This document shows positions 41,194-50,164 of a DNA stretch of 64,000 bases, piece after piece. The DNA comes from Occultella aeris. Lineage in GTDB: Bacteria; Actinomycetota; Actinomycetes; Actinomycetales; Beutenbergiaceae. Location: assembly GCF_902703175.1 (NCBI RefSeq), contig NZ_CACRYJ010000055.1:1-64000 (forward strand), in the 5' to 3' direction. The position numbers were made by a program, and so were the translations under genes. Each line of letters opens with the position of its first letter. Positions within the stretch are counted from its first letter, which is position 1. Below the pieces are notes generated by a model. That model searched no databases, was not told where the DNA came from, and worked only from the letters and a program-made list of their open reading frames with translations.

Positions 41194-43496
41194 GCGAGGG
41201 CCCCGAACCGCTCAAGCAGGGCGTCGAGGTCGTCGACCGTGAAGGTGCCGCCCATCCCCATCAGCGGCACCTTCACCAGCGGCATCGCGGTCAGGAACGC
41301 GGCGGTCGCCGGTTCCGGGCTGTCCGCGCCGAACATCGCTCCGAACTCGCCGAACGCCTCCAGGAGAGCAGGCCCGGCTACCGGGTCGGCAACCCATTCG
41401 CCGATCGTCGAGTACCCGGTCAGAGGTACTCGGGGGGCGGGCGCTTCGAGCGGCACGCTCGTGCTCAGCGGCAGGTCCCGCGAGGAAGCGCCGACGCTGA
41501 CCTCGACGGTGCCGGGCTCCACGGACCAGCCCCCGGTCACGGTGTCCCAGTGGCTGAGGTCGCGCCGGGTCAGGGCGAACTCCACCGTCCGGGACGCACC
41601 GGGCGCGAGTTCGATCCGCGTGAAGCCGCGCAGTTCCCGGGGTGCCCGCGCGAGCTGCGAGTCCGGCCGGCCGACGTAGAGCTGCGGCACGGCCACCCCG
41701 GCCCGCCCACCGGTGTTCGTGACGACCGCAGTGACTGCGACCACGCCGTCGCCCGCGCTGGTGTGCTCCGTGACCGGGGTGGCGTCGACGGTCAGGTCGG
41801 AGTAGGCGAACGTGGTGTAGGTCAGGCCGTGCCCGAACGGGTAGGACACGGGCGCGGCCGTGGCGTCCAGGCCGCGGTAGCCGATGAAGATGCCCTCGCC
41901 GTAGCGCACGACGCCGTTCTCACCGGGGAAGTTGAGTTGTGCGGGCACGTCCGCCAGCTGCTCCGGGATCGACTCGGCCAGGCGGCCCGACGGCGCGGCA
42001 TCGCCGATGAGGAGGTCGACGGCGGCGCTCCCGCCCGCCTGACCGCCGAGCCAGAGCTCGAGGATCGCGTCGGCCTGCTCCTGCCAGTCGACGACCGTCA
42101 CGGCCGACCCGTTCGCCAGCAGCACGACCGTCCGCGCGGCCACGGCCGCCACCTCTGCCAGCAGGGTCGTGTGGCTGGTGGGCAGGTCCAGGTGCTCGCG
42201 GTCGTAGCCCTCGGACTCGTCGATCGCGGGCAGGCCGAGGAACAGCACCGCGGTCCTACCGGTGGCCAGCTCGACCGCCTCGCGGCGCAGCTCGCTCTCG
42301 CTTCGCTCCTGCCCGACGGCGCCCGCGGCCTCCGCGAGCGGGTAACCCGGGGCGAAGGGCACCGCGAGACCCTGCTCACTCAGGGCGTCGAGCATGCTCA
42401 CCAGCCGGGTCGGGTTCACCTGCGAGGAGCCCGCGCCCTGGTAGCGCGGCGTGCGGGCCATCTCACCGATCACGACCACGGTCGAAGCGAGGGTCTCGCG
42501 CTCGAGCGGCAGCACGCCGCCGTCGTTCTTCAGGAGCACCGCGGCCCGGGTCGCGGCCTCGCGGGCGAGCGCGTGGTTGGCCTCGAGGTCCGTGGCGCCC
42601 GGCTCGGCGAGGGCGGCCTGGGACCGTGCGATCAGCGCGAGCACCCGCGTGACGGCGCGGTCGAGGTCTGCTTCGGCGAGTGCTCCGGAGCGCACCGCCT
42701 CGACCACCCGGGCGTCGTTGATCCCGTCGGAGGCGGGCATCTCCAGGTCCAGGCCCGCGGCCACCCCGGCGACCCGGTCGTCGACGGCGCCCCAGTCGGA
42801 GACGACGAGGCCGTCGAAGCCCCACTCGGTGCGCAGCACGTCGGTGAGCAGCCACGGGTCCTGCGAGGCGTAGCTGCCGTTGATCCTGTTGTAGGAGCAC
42901 ATCACGGTCCAGGGCGCGGCCCGGGTGACGACCGTCTCGAACGCGGTCAGGTAGATCTCCCGCAGCGTGCGCTCGTCGACCTCCGCCGAGACCCGCATCC
43001 GGTCGGTCTCCTGGTTGTTCACGGCGAAGTGCTTCAGCGAGGTGCCAACCCCCTTGGACTGGATGCCCTGCACCAGCGGCGTCGCGAGCTCGCCGGCGAG
43101 GTGGGGGTCCTCGGCGAAGTACTCGAAGTTGCGCCCACACAGCGGGCTGCGCTTCATGTTGATGCCGGGACCGAGGAGCACGGCCACCCCGTTCGCGCGG
43201 GTCTCCTCACCGAGCGCCTCCCCGACCCGCCGGAGCAGGTCGGGGTCCCAGGAGGAGCCGAGCCCCGCGGCGGATGGGAAGCACGTGGCCGGCACCGAGT
43301 CGTTCAGCCCGAGATGGTCCGTCGCCCCCGCCTGCTTGCGCAGCCCGTGCGGACCGTCCGTGAGCATCACGGCCGGGACGTTCAGCCGCTCGACGGCCTG
43401 GGTGTGCCAGAAGTCCGAGCCGGACAACAGCGAGGCCTTCTCCTCGAGGGTGAGCTCGGCGAGGAGCCGGGGAATGTCGGAGGTGGTGATGGCCAC
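41169..43496 (-). CDS. Beta-glucosidase-type glycoside hydrolase, family GH3
   Basis: A 775-aa GH3 enzyme with no signal peptide, therefore cytoplasmic. The N-terminal barrel has LTDGPHGLRKQ, LGPGINMKRSPLCGRNFEYFAEDP, KHFAVNNQETDRM and the nucleophile D234 in VSDWGAVDD. A PA14-free alpha/beta sandwich follows, and a fibronectin III-like C-terminal domain (LTYTTFAYSDLTVDAT, then ELRGFTRIELAPGASRTVEF). It should release beta-linked sugar residues from imported oligosaccharides. It is divergent from a TetR gene with a perfect palindrome between them. Confidence 0.93.
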   Translation of the reverse strand: MAITTSDIPRLLAELTLEEKASLLSGSDFWHTQAVERLNVPAVMLTDGPHGLRKQAGATDHLGLNDSVPATCFPSAAGLGSSWDPDLLRRVGEALGEETRANGVAVLLGPGINMKRSPLCGRNFEYFAEDPHLAGELATPLVQGIQSKGVGTSLKHFAVNNQETDRMRVSAEVDERTLREIYLTAFETVVTRAAPWTVMCSYNRINGSYASQDPWLLTDVLRTEWGFDGLVVSDWGAVDDRVAGVAAGLDLEMPASDGINDARVVEAVRSGALAEADLDRAVTRVLALIARSQAALAEPGATDLEANHALAREAATRAAVLLKNDGGVLPLERETLASTVVVIGEMARTPRYQGAGSSQVNPTRLVSMLDALSEQGLAVPFAPGYPLAEAAGAVGQERSESELRREAVELATGRTAVLFLGLPAIDESEGYDREHLDLPTSHTTLLAEVAAVAARTVVLLANGSAVTVVDWQEQADAILELWLGGQAGGSAAVDLLIGDAAPSGRLAESIPEQLADVPAQLNFPGENGVVRYGEGIFIGYRGLDATAAPVSYPFGHGLTYTTFAYSDLTVDATPVTEHTSAGDGVVAVTAVVTNTGGRAGVAVPQLYVGRPDSQLARAPRELRGFTRIELAPGASRTVEFALTRRDLSHWDTVTGGWSVEPGTVEVSVGASSRDLPLSTSVPLEAPAPRVPLTGYSTIGEWVADPVAGPALLEAFGEFGAMFGADSPEPATAAFLTAMPLVKVPLMGMGGTFTVDDLDALLERFGALAQPQVTAS

Positions 43497-43598
43497 GTCA
43501 GCAGACCTTTCTGGTGGCGCCGAGGTCGTCGCCGCGTAGTCGGGGTCGGGCGGGTGGAGGAGACCTCGGTGTTCCTCCAGGCCCGATGATGCCAGATT

Positions 43599-43618
43599 AA
43601 TCTACCGCGCGGTAGATT
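43599..43618. promoter_or_regulatory. TetR-type operator, perfect 20-bp palindrome
   Basis: AATCTACCGC followed directly by its exact complement GCGGTAGATT. It lies between the GH3 gene and the tetR gene, just upstream of the TAGGAT -10 box of tetR, so the repressor would cover the -35 region of its own promoter and probably the GH3 promoter too. TACCG/CGGTA half sites are common for TetR proteins. Confidence 0.85.
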
Positions 43619-43638
43619 GATGGTCGTAGGATGTGCTT

Positions 43639-44346
43639 GTGCCACTGCAAAGCTCCGGTCGCGCCGGGCGCCCTCGACTCGGCAGCGAGGACAAGCGCGC
43701 CCGGATCCTGCGGGAGGCCTTCGACCTCTTCGCTCGGCGCGGCTACTCGGCGACCTCGCTGACCGAGATCGCGCGCGCGGCCGAGATATCCAAGCCCGGG
43801 CTGCTGCACCACTTCGGTTCCAAGGAGGCCCTGTTCTCAGCGGTGCTCGAGCAGCGCGATGCCGGGGACAGGGCGCATCTGGAGGACGCAGCCGACGACG
43901 TCTGGTCGCTCCTGGATCGGTGGGTGCGCCTGATGACGGGCAACGCTGCCCGGCCCGGCCTGGTGGGGCTCTACACCGCGATGTCTGCCGGCAGTGTCGA
44001 CGCTGCCCACCCCGCTCACCCCTGGCTGCACCGGCACCTGGTGGACGGTGTGGAAGCGCTGTCCGAACGGTTCGACCGCGGGAAGGCAGCGGGCGTGGTG
44101 GCCGATGACGCACCGTCGATCGAGCTTGCCCGCACGGTCCTCGCGCTCTCCGACGGGATCCAGGTCCAGTGGCTGTGCGCCCGTTCGGACTCCGGGACCG
44201 AGCACCCCACCGAGGACGCGACGACACCCACGCACGGAGTTGGACCGGTCGACATGACCGCTCAGATGCGTCTGCTCGTGGACATGATTCGGGCGCGATG
44301 GGCGACCGGAGTCGCCGCGGCATCGCCCCCGGCGGCGACCACCTGA
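43639..44346 (+). CDS. TetR family transcriptional regulator
   Basis: About 235 aa. The N-terminal helix-turn-helix region (residues about 15-60) reads RARILREAFDLFARRGYSATSLTEIARAAEISKPGLLHHFGSKEALF, a typical TetR DNA-binding domain; the C-terminal half is the ligand domain. I choose GTG 43639 because TAGGAT (43627-43632) ends six bases before it, a leaderless arrangement; GTG 43633 is in the same frame. It likely represses the divergent GH3 gene and itself through the palindrome at 43599-43618, with a sugar or glycoside as inducer. Confidence 0.88.
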   Translation: MPLQSSGRAGRPRLGSEDKRARILREAFDLFARRGYSATSLTEIARAAEISKPGLLHHFGSKEALFSAVLEQRDAGDRAHLEDAADDVWSLLDRWVRLMTGNAARPGLVGLYTAMSAGSVDAAHPAHPWLHRHLVDGVEALSERFDRGKAAGVVADDAPSIELARTVLALSDGIQVQWLCARSDSGTEHPTEDATTPTHGVGPVDMTAQMRLLVDMIRARWATGVAAASPPAATT

Positions 44347-44375
44347 GCAGTCGCCGCCGCGAAACGCACTCAGCC

Positions 44376-45671
44376 CTACGCCGTCGGGCCCAGGAAGAGT
44401 TCCACGACAGGAACCGCCACGTCAGGCCGCCGGACCGGCAGCGTGAGCGTCAGGGTGCCGGGCGCCGGCCCGTCCGGGGTGGTGTTCCAGCCGGCCTGGT
44501 CCGGGTCGATCTCGGAGTAGGCGACCTCGGAGGCGTCGTGCAGGAACTGGGCGTAGGTCACCTTCCCGGCAAGCCCGGGCAGCTGCACGTGCCCGAACGG
44601 CCACGTGAACAGGTGGAGATAGAGCCGGTCCCCGGCGCGGGTGTAGCGGGCGTCCGGCGGAGGCGTGAGGTCGGTGGCCCCGGCCCCGCGGATCGAACGG
44701 GCGTGGGTGTCCATCCAGGCGCCGATCCCGGCGAGCGACTCGATGGCGCGCGGGTCCAGGTCGCCGCGGCCGGTCGGCCCGACGTTCAGGAGCAGGTTGC
44801 CGTCCTTGGCGACGCCGTCGATGAGCATCCGGACGAGCAGATCCGGCGACTTGTAGTCGTCGTTGTCACGGTCGTACCCCCAGGAGCCGTTCAGGGTCTG
44901 GCACGCCTCCCAGACCACGGGTACGCCGTCGCGTTCCATCGGGCCGTCCGGCTGGTACTGCTCGGGGGTGATGAGGTCACCGGGGATGCCGAGCCGGTCG
45001 TTGACGATGATGCCGGGCTGCAGCTCACGCACCATGGCGAGCAGGTTCGCGGAGTCCCAGTCCGCGGCGCCCTTGCCGGCGAGGTCTGCGTGGTGGTCGC
45101 GACCGTCGGGGTAGGAGAAGTCGAAGAACAGGTAGTCGATCTGACCGTAGCCGGTGAGCAGTTCACGGACCTGGCCGTGCAGGTACTCGCGGTAGCGCGC
45201 CATGTCCCGGCCGGCGTTCTGCTCGACGAGGTCCGCGTCGTCGCGGCGGGGGTGCAGGGCGTCGATGGTGAAGTCCGGGTGGTGCCAGTCGATCAGGGAG
45301 TGGTAGAAACCGACCCGCAGCCCTTCGGCCCGGACCGCCTCGACGAACTCGGCGACGGCGTCCCGCCCGAACGGCGTGTTCGTCGCCTTGTAGTCCGTGA
45401 GGGCGGAGTCCCACAGGCAGAAGCCCTCGTGGTGCTTCGTGGTGAGCACGACGTACTCCATGCCCGCCGCCTTCGCCGCCTTCGCCCAGGCGCGCGGGTC
45501 GTAGCGGTCCGCCTCGAAGTGGGTCGCGTACCGCTCGTAGTCGGCAAGAGGGGTGAACTCGCGGCTCATCACCCACTCGTGCCGGGCGGCCAGGGAGTAC
45601 AGGCCCCAGTGGACGAACATGCCGAGACGGGCGTGGGTCAGCCACGCGTGCGCAGGATTCACGGGCGCCAT
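44376..45671 (-). CDS. Alpha-L-fucosidase, glycoside hydrolase family 29
   Basis: A 431-aa GH29 enzyme without a signal peptide. The family signature appears in order: LGMFVHWGLYSLAARHEW, EYVVLTTKHHEGFCLWDS with H80 and H81, VGFYHSLIDWHHPDF, and YLFFDFSYPDG with the probable nucleophile D184. The end carries a small beta domain. It should remove terminal alpha-L-fucose from oligosaccharides inside the cell. It ends 30 bases from the tetR stop (convergent). It may belong to the same glycan pathway as the GH3 enzyme. Confidence 0.9.
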   Translation of the reverse strand: MAPVNPAHAWLTHARLGMFVHWGLYSLAARHEWVMSREFTPLADYERYATHFEADRYDPRAWAKAAKAAGMEYVVLTTKHHEGFCLWDSALTDYKATNTPFGRDAVAEFVEAVRAEGLRVGFYHSLIDWHHPDFTIDALHPRRDDADLVEQNAGRDMARYREYLHGQVRELLTGYGQIDYLFFDFSYPDGRDHHADLAGKGAADWDSANLLAMVRELQPGIIVNDRLGIPGDLITPEQYQPDGPMERDGVPVVWEACQTLNGSWGYDRDNDDYKSPDLLVRMLIDGVAKDGNLLLNVGPTGRGDLDPRAIESLAGIGAWMDTHARSIRGAGATDLTPPPDARYTRAGDRLYLHLFTWPFGHVQLPGLAGKVTYAQFLHDASEVAYSEIDPDQAGWNTTPDGPAPGTLTLTLPVRRPDVAVPVVELFLGPTA

Positions 45672-45699
45672 TCAACCCGATCCCGCGCACTCGGCGCTA

Positions 45700-45754
45700 C
45701 GAAGGCGCGGTCTTGCGGCGTAAGACCTGGTTGCGCCGCATGATGACCCTCTCG
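45700..45754. repeat. Palindromic intergenic repeat, copy D
   Basis: An inverted repeat with arms CGAAGGCGCGGTCTTGCGGC and its partner ending GATGACCCTCTCG. The GTTGCGCCGCA core matches copies A and B on the opposite strand. It lies in the divergent gap before the serine hydrolase gene, in tandem with copy C. Confidence 0.6.
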
Positions 45755-45790
45755 CGAAGGTGGCGGTTGTCCGGCCCGGGTTGGCCCGGG

Positions 45791-45844
45791 GCGAGGGTGG
45801 TCGTGCGGCGCACCGGTCCGATCGACCGCAGGATCACCCGCTCG
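45791..45844. repeat. Palindromic intergenic repeat, copy C
   Basis: Left arm GCGAGGGTGGTCGTGCGGCG pairs with a right arm ACCGCAGGATCACCCGCTCG with one bulge. Same orientation as copies A and B. It lies 20 bases before the serine hydrolase start and may affect its transcription. Confidence 0.7.
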
Positions 45845-45864
45845 AGGTCCTGGGAGGATGGGGC

Positions 45865-46797
45865 ATGGACATCGAGGGGGTCGTCGACCGGATGGACCAC
45901 GTGCTGTCTGCCGGGCGAACACAGGCGCTGGCGGTCGGCGTCGTCGCAGCTGACGCGAGGCAGGTCACCTGCCGAGGCAGCGTCGACGGCCGGGCCGTCA
46001 CGGTGCGCACCTCCTTCTACGCTGCCTCGGTGACGAAGCAGGTCATCGGTCTGCTACTCGCGCGGCTGACCGTGGCAGGGGCCGCCGGCGTCGACGATCC
46101 CGTGCGCCGCTGGCTACCGGAGCTGCCCGACTGGGTCGAGCCGGTCCGGCTACGTCATCTCGTCCATCACACGTCGGACCTCCCGGACGTCACCGACCCG
46201 ACCCGTTCGGTGCCGGCCGACAATGCCGAGGTCATCGAGCGCCTCCAGCGGTGGACGCCGGTGCAGCCGCTCGAACCCGGCGCCCGCTACGCCTACAACA
46301 ACGCCGGATACGTCCTCCTCGCCGAGGCGGTGGGCCGGATGTCGGGCCGGCCGGTCGACGAACTGGCGGCGGCCGAGCTGTTCCGGCCACTCGCGCTGCG
46401 GGAGAGCAGGCTCGGCGGCCCCGCCGTCCGGATCGCCGGCGTGCCGGACCCACCGGGCACGATCGGAGACGGCGGCCTGTGGACCTCGGTCACGGATCTG
46501 ACCAATTGGCTGGATGCCTGCAACCGGGACTGCTTCGGGGATCGAGCCCAGCGCGTGGCCGAGACGCCGGGTGGGCTCGACGCCGCGAGCCCCTCCGGGT
46601 ACGCCTGGGGTGTTCGCGTGAGCGCTCGACCGTACGGCCCCATCGTGACCCACGGCGGTTCCTGGGGTGCGTGGCTGGCGAAGACCGTCCGGGTCCCGGC
46701 GCGACGGATCGCCGTTGCCGTTCTCAGCGTGGGTGGCACCGACCAGGCGATCAGCGATCTCGGCACCGACCTCGCGGAGGCCCTCGCGACCCGGTAG
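45865..46797 (+). CDS. Serine hydrolase, class C beta-lactamase/penicillin-binding family
   Basis: About 310 aa with the class C beta-lactamase-like fold: catalytic S55-V-T-K58, the YNN motif in RYAYNNAGYVLLAEAV, and HGGSWGAWLAKT as the third motif. No signal peptide is seen at ATG 45865; the long upstream frame runs through the palindromic repeat, so it is not used. Members act as esterases or D-amino acid peptidases; a beta-lactamase role is not indicated. Its gene is enclosed by two pairs of palindromic repeats. Confidence 0.82.
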   Translation: MDIEGVVDRMDHVLSAGRTQALAVGVVAADARQVTCRGSVDGRAVTVRTSFYAASVTKQVIGLLLARLTVAGAAGVDDPVRRWLPELPDWVEPVRLRHLVHHTSDLPDVTDPTRSVPADNAEVIERLQRWTPVQPLEPGARYAYNNAGYVLLAEAVGRMSGRPVDELAAAELFRPLALRESRLGGPAVRIAGVPDPPGTIGDGGLWTSVTDLTNWLDACNRDCFGDRAQRVAETPGGLDAASPSGYAWGVRVSARPYGPIVTHGGSWGAWLAKTVRVPARRIAVAVLSVGGTDQAISDLGTDLAEALATR

Positions 46798-46806
46798 CCA
46801 ACTGCC

Positions 46807-46863
46807 GCGAGGGTGCGATCGTGCGGCGCAACGGCCCGATGGGCCGCAGGATGACACTCTCGC
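46807..46863. repeat. Palindromic intergenic repeat, copy A
   Basis: Arms GCGAGGGTGCGATCGTGCGG and its near-complement ending GATGACACTCTCGC pair over about 21 bases; a second small stem GGCCC-GAT-GGGCC lies in the loop. A 39-base core is identical with copy B. It sits between the convergent serine hydrolase and valS genes and probably terminates transcription both ways. Confidence 0.8.
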
Positions 46864-46879
46864 TGCGGCCGGCGCCCGC

Positions 46880-46934
46880 CGAGGGCGCGATCGTGCGGCG
46901 CAACGGCCCGATGGGCCGCAGGATGGCACCCTCG
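46880..46934. repeat. Palindromic intergenic repeat, copy B
   Basis: Tandem copy of repeat A, 17 bases further on. Arms CGAGGGCGCGATCGTGCGGC and the complement of GCCGCAGGATGGCACCCTCG. It ends ten bases before the valS stop. Identical core to copy A indicates recent duplication or ongoing homogenisation. Confidence 0.8.
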
Positions 46935-46943
46935 CGAGCTGGA

Positions 46944-49643
46944 TTACTGCTTCGGCTCGGCGGGCAAGAGCTCGCCGGCGACCGTGACGCCGGCCGTGCC
47001 CTCGCCGGCGGCCGCGAGGGTGAGGTCCCCGGCCACGCCGCCCGCGGCGCGCAGGTCCGCCAGCACGGCGAGCACCCGGTCGTGGTTCGCCGGGTCAAGG
47101 GTCAGCTCGGCCGATGCGAACTTCGTCCGCTGCGAGACCTTGGCCTCGGACTTCACCTTGCGCAGCGCAGCCAGGGCGGTGCCGGCCACCGCGACCAACT
47201 CGGGGTCGCCGTCACCCGCCGCCTTGCGCAGCACATCGGAGGTGGGCCAGGCGGCGCGGTGCACCGATCCCTCCCGCCACCAGGACCAGACCTCCTCGGT
47301 GGCGTACGGCAGCACCGGGGCGAACAGGCGCAGGATCGTGTCGAGGGCGAGCGAGAGCGCGGCCCGGGCCGAGGCAACCGCCGTCGGGTCGAGTCCGGCG
47401 TCCTCACGACCGTAGGCGCGGTCCTTGACGAGCTCGAGGTAGTCGTCGCAGAACGTCCAGAAGAACGTCTCCGCCACTTCGAGCGCCTGGGTGTGGTCGT
47501 AGGCGTCCAGAGCCGCAGTGGCAGTGTCCACGACGTCTGCGAGGCCGCGCAGGATGGCTCGGTCGATCGGTTCGGTCACGGCGTCCGGATCGAGCCGGAC
47601 GGGGGCGTCCCCGGCGAACGACAGCGCGAACTTCGAGGCGTTCAGCACCTTGATGGCGAGCCGGCGCCCGATCTTGATCTGAGTCGGCCGCTGCGGGTCG
47701 AACGAGGCGTCCGTGCCAAGGCGGGCGGAGGCCGCCCAGTACCGGACCGCGTCCGAACCGTGCTCCTCGAGCATTGCGAGCGGGGTCACCACGTTGCCCT
47801 TGGACTTGGACATCTTCTTGCGGTCCGGGTCCAGGATCCACCCGGAGATCGCGGCGTGCGCCCACGGCAGGGCGCCGTGCTCCAGGTGTGAGCGCACGAT
47901 CGTGGAGAACAGCCAGGTGCGGATGATGTCCTGCCCCTGCGCGCGCAGATCCATCGGGAACACCCGGGCGAACAGATCAGGGTCCACCAGCCAGCCGCCG
48001 GCGATCTGCGGGGTCAGCGAGGACGTCGCCCAGGTGTCCATGATGTCCGGGTCGGCCACGAATCCGCCCGGGACGCCGCGCTGGTCCTCGGTGAACCCGT
48101 GGGGGACGTGCGAGGACGGGTCGATCGGCAGGCTGGTCTCGTCCGGGACGATCGGGTGGGCGTGGTCGATCTCGCCGTCCGCCGTCACCGGGTACCAGAG
48201 CGGGATCGCCACGCCGAAGAACCGCTGACGGGAGATCAACCAGTCGCCGTTCAGCCCGCCGACCCAGTTCGCGTACCGGACGGCCATGAACTCGGGGTGG
48301 AAGTCGAGCTCGGCGCCGCGGGCGAGCAGCTCGGCGCGCAGGTCGCGGCCCGGGGTCTGGCGGCCGCCGTTGCGGATGTACCACTGCCGGGACGTGACGA
48401 TCTCGAGGGGCTTGTCACCCTTCTCGTAGAAGTTCGCCTTGCGCTGGGTGGCCACCGGCTCGCCGAGCAGGTCGCCGCTCTCGCGCAACGCGTCGACGAC
48501 GGCGGTGCGGGCCGAGAACGTCGTCTTGCCGGCGATCTCGGCGTACGTCGTGCGCCCGGATTCGGTGGTCAGCCACTCCGGGGTCTCCCGCAGCAGCCGC
48601 CCGTCCCGGGCGATCACCGAACGGGTGGGCAGCTGGAGCTCGCGCCACCAGGTGACGTCGGTGAGGTCTCCGAACGTGCAGCACATCGCGATGCCGGCGC
48701 CCTTGTCCGGCTCCGCCAGCGGGTGCGCGAGCACCGGCAGTTCCACCCCGAACAGCGGGGACGTGACTGTGGTGCCGAACAAGTGGGCGTACCGCTCGTC
48801 GTCCGGGTGCGCGATCAGCGCCACACAGGCCGGGAGCAGTTCCGGGCGGGTGGTCTCGATGACCACAGTGTCTTTACCGTCTCCGCCGGTGAGGTGGAAG
48901 GTGATCTTGTGGAAGTGGCCGGGATAGTCACGGGCCTCGAGCTCGGCCTGCGCGACAGCCGTCTGGAACGTCACGTCCCACAGCCCGGGGGCCTCGGCCT
49001 GATAGGCCTCGCCGCGGGCCAGGTTGCGCAGGAACGCGGTCTGCGCCACCTGCTGGGCGCGGTCGCCGATGGTCTGGTAGTGCTGGGACCAGTCCACGCT
49101 GAGGCCGAGGTAGCGCCACAGGTGCTCGAACTGTTGTTCGTCCTCGGCGGTGAGGCGCTGGCACAGTTCCACGAAGTTGCGCCGGGAGATCGGCTGCTGG
49201 TCCGCAGCCTTCACGGACTTTCCGTCACCGCCGTCATGCGGGGGAGTGAAGTCCTCGACGTACGGCAGCGACGGGTCGCAGCGCACGCCGTAGTAGTTCT
49301 GCACCCGGCGCTCGGTGGGCAGGCCGTTGTCGTCCCAGCCCATCGGATAGAACACCTCGCGCCCGCGCATCCGCTGGAACCGGGCCACCACGTCCGTGTG
49401 CGTGTAGGAGAACACGTGCCCGACGTGCAGCGAGCCGGACACCGTGGGCGGCGGGGTGTCGATGGAGTACACCTGCTCGCGGGTGGCGCTGCGGTCGAAG
49501 GCGTAGGTCCGATCCTGCGCCCAGGTCGCGCCCCAGCGCTCCTCCAGACCCTCCAGGGAGGGCTTGTCCGGTACCTGCGCGACCGGGCGGATGGCCTCGG
49601 TCGGAGCGGGTGCGGGACGGGTGGAGGATGCGCTGGAAGTCAT
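46944..49643 (-). CDS. valS: Valine--tRNA ligase
   Basis: Class I aminoacyl-tRNA synthetase, 899 aa, charging tRNA-Val. The HIGH-type motif is PPPTVSGSLHVGHVFSYT near residues 64-80 and the second signature is KKMSKSKGNV near residue 607. An editing (CP1) domain lies between, and the C-terminal part ends with a predicted coiled-coil-like segment from about 815 (ALRKVKSEAKVSQ). This longer form is the usual actinobacterial ValS. It is the only housekeeping translation gene in this part. ATG 49643 has GATGAT eight bases upstream. Confidence 0.96.
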   Translation of the reverse strand: MTSSASSTRPAPAPTEAIRPVAQVPDKPSLEGLEERWGATWAQDRTYAFDRSATREQVYSIDTPPPTVSGSLHVGHVFSYTHTDVVARFQRMRGREVFYPMGWDDNGLPTERRVQNYYGVRCDPSLPYVEDFTPPHDGGDGKSVKAADQQPISRRNFVELCQRLTAEDEQQFEHLWRYLGLSVDWSQHYQTIGDRAQQVAQTAFLRNLARGEAYQAEAPGLWDVTFQTAVAQAELEARDYPGHFHKITFHLTGGDGKDTVVIETTRPELLPACVALIAHPDDERYAHLFGTTVTSPLFGVELPVLAHPLAEPDKGAGIAMCCTFGDLTDVTWWRELQLPTRSVIARDGRLLRETPEWLTTESGRTTYAEIAGKTTFSARTAVVDALRESGDLLGEPVATQRKANFYEKGDKPLEIVTSRQWYIRNGGRQTPGRDLRAELLARGAELDFHPEFMAVRYANWVGGLNGDWLISRQRFFGVAIPLWYPVTADGEIDHAHPIVPDETSLPIDPSSHVPHGFTEDQRGVPGGFVADPDIMDTWATSSLTPQIAGGWLVDPDLFARVFPMDLRAQGQDIIRTWLFSTIVRSHLEHGALPWAHAAISGWILDPDRKKMSKSKGNVVTPLAMLEEHGSDAVRYWAASARLGTDASFDPQRPTQIKIGRRLAIKVLNASKFALSFAGDAPVRLDPDAVTEPIDRAILRGLADVVDTATAALDAYDHTQALEVAETFFWTFCDDYLELVKDRAYGREDAGLDPTAVASARAALSLALDTILRLFAPVLPYATEEVWSWWREGSVHRAAWPTSDVLRKAAGDGDPELVAVAGTALAALRKVKSEAKVSQRTKFASAELTLDPANHDRVLAVLADLRAAGGVAGDLTLAAAGEGTAGVTVAGELLPAEPKQ

Positions 49644-49711
49644 GGTTCCAGATCATCCCAGATCGCCGGCGTGTGGCCGAACCGATATGCGCGGTGTCAG
49701 CCCCCGCCGGC

Positions 49712-50104
49712 CTACCCGGCCGGCCTGGCGCTCTGGTACAACCCGATCAGGTTGCCTTCGGAGTCGGTCACGTAGGCGGTGAAGCCCATGCCCTCGCCGA
49801 TCTCGTTCTTGCCGACCACGACGGCACCGCCCGCAGCAGTCACCTTCGCCAGCGTGGCGTCGATGTCCGCGGTGTCGATCGTGATCACCGGTTTGTCGAT
49901 CGGGGCCTGGCGCTGCATCATGCCGCCGCCGATGTAGCCGGGCTCCGTGGGGCCCTGCTCGGGCGCGCTCGGGCCGGTGCTGACGAACGAGTAGTCGAAG
50001 CCTGGCATCGAGTCGATCTGCCAGCCGAAGATGTCACGGTAGAAACTGCGGGCCCGGTCGCCGTCGTCGAACGGGACCTCGAAGTGCACCACTCGTCCGG
50101 TCAT
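49712..50104 (-). CDS. VOC family (glyoxalase-like) protein
   Basis: About 130 aa with two beta-alpha-beta-beta-beta modules of the vicinal oxygen chelate fold: VVHFEVPFDDGDRARSFYRDIFGW at the start and TAYVTDSEGNLIGLYQ at the end. Potential metal ligands (His, Glu, acidic residue) are seen but the enzyme class is unknown. ATG 50104 is preferred to the codon 15 bases earlier because the conserved strand begins TGRVVHFE. It is downstream of the sugar transporter genes and upstream of valS on the same strand. Confidence 0.84.
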   Translation of the reverse strand: MTGRVVHFEVPFDDGDRARSFYRDIFGWQIDSMPGFDYSFVSTGPSAPEQGPTEPGYIGGGMMQRQAPIDKPVITIDTADIDATLAKVTAAGGAVVVGKNEIGEGMGFTAYVTDSEGNLIGLYQSARPAG

Positions 50105-50164
50105 GATGATCGCCTCCACGTCGAGGCCGCGCCGCTCGCGGCCGCGAGTCCCAGGCTACGTCCG

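Noticed and set aside
40935-43589. 884-codon plus-strand frame across the GH3 gene
   Set aside because: Antisense shadow; the GH3 signature motifs are on the minus strand.
45760-45864. Longer N-terminus of the serine hydrolase
   Set aside because: It would translate the palindromic repeat C; the homologous part starts at 45865.
49644-49711. T-box riboswitch before valS
   Set aside because: The gap is only 68 bases, too short for a T-box, and no T-box core sequence is visible.
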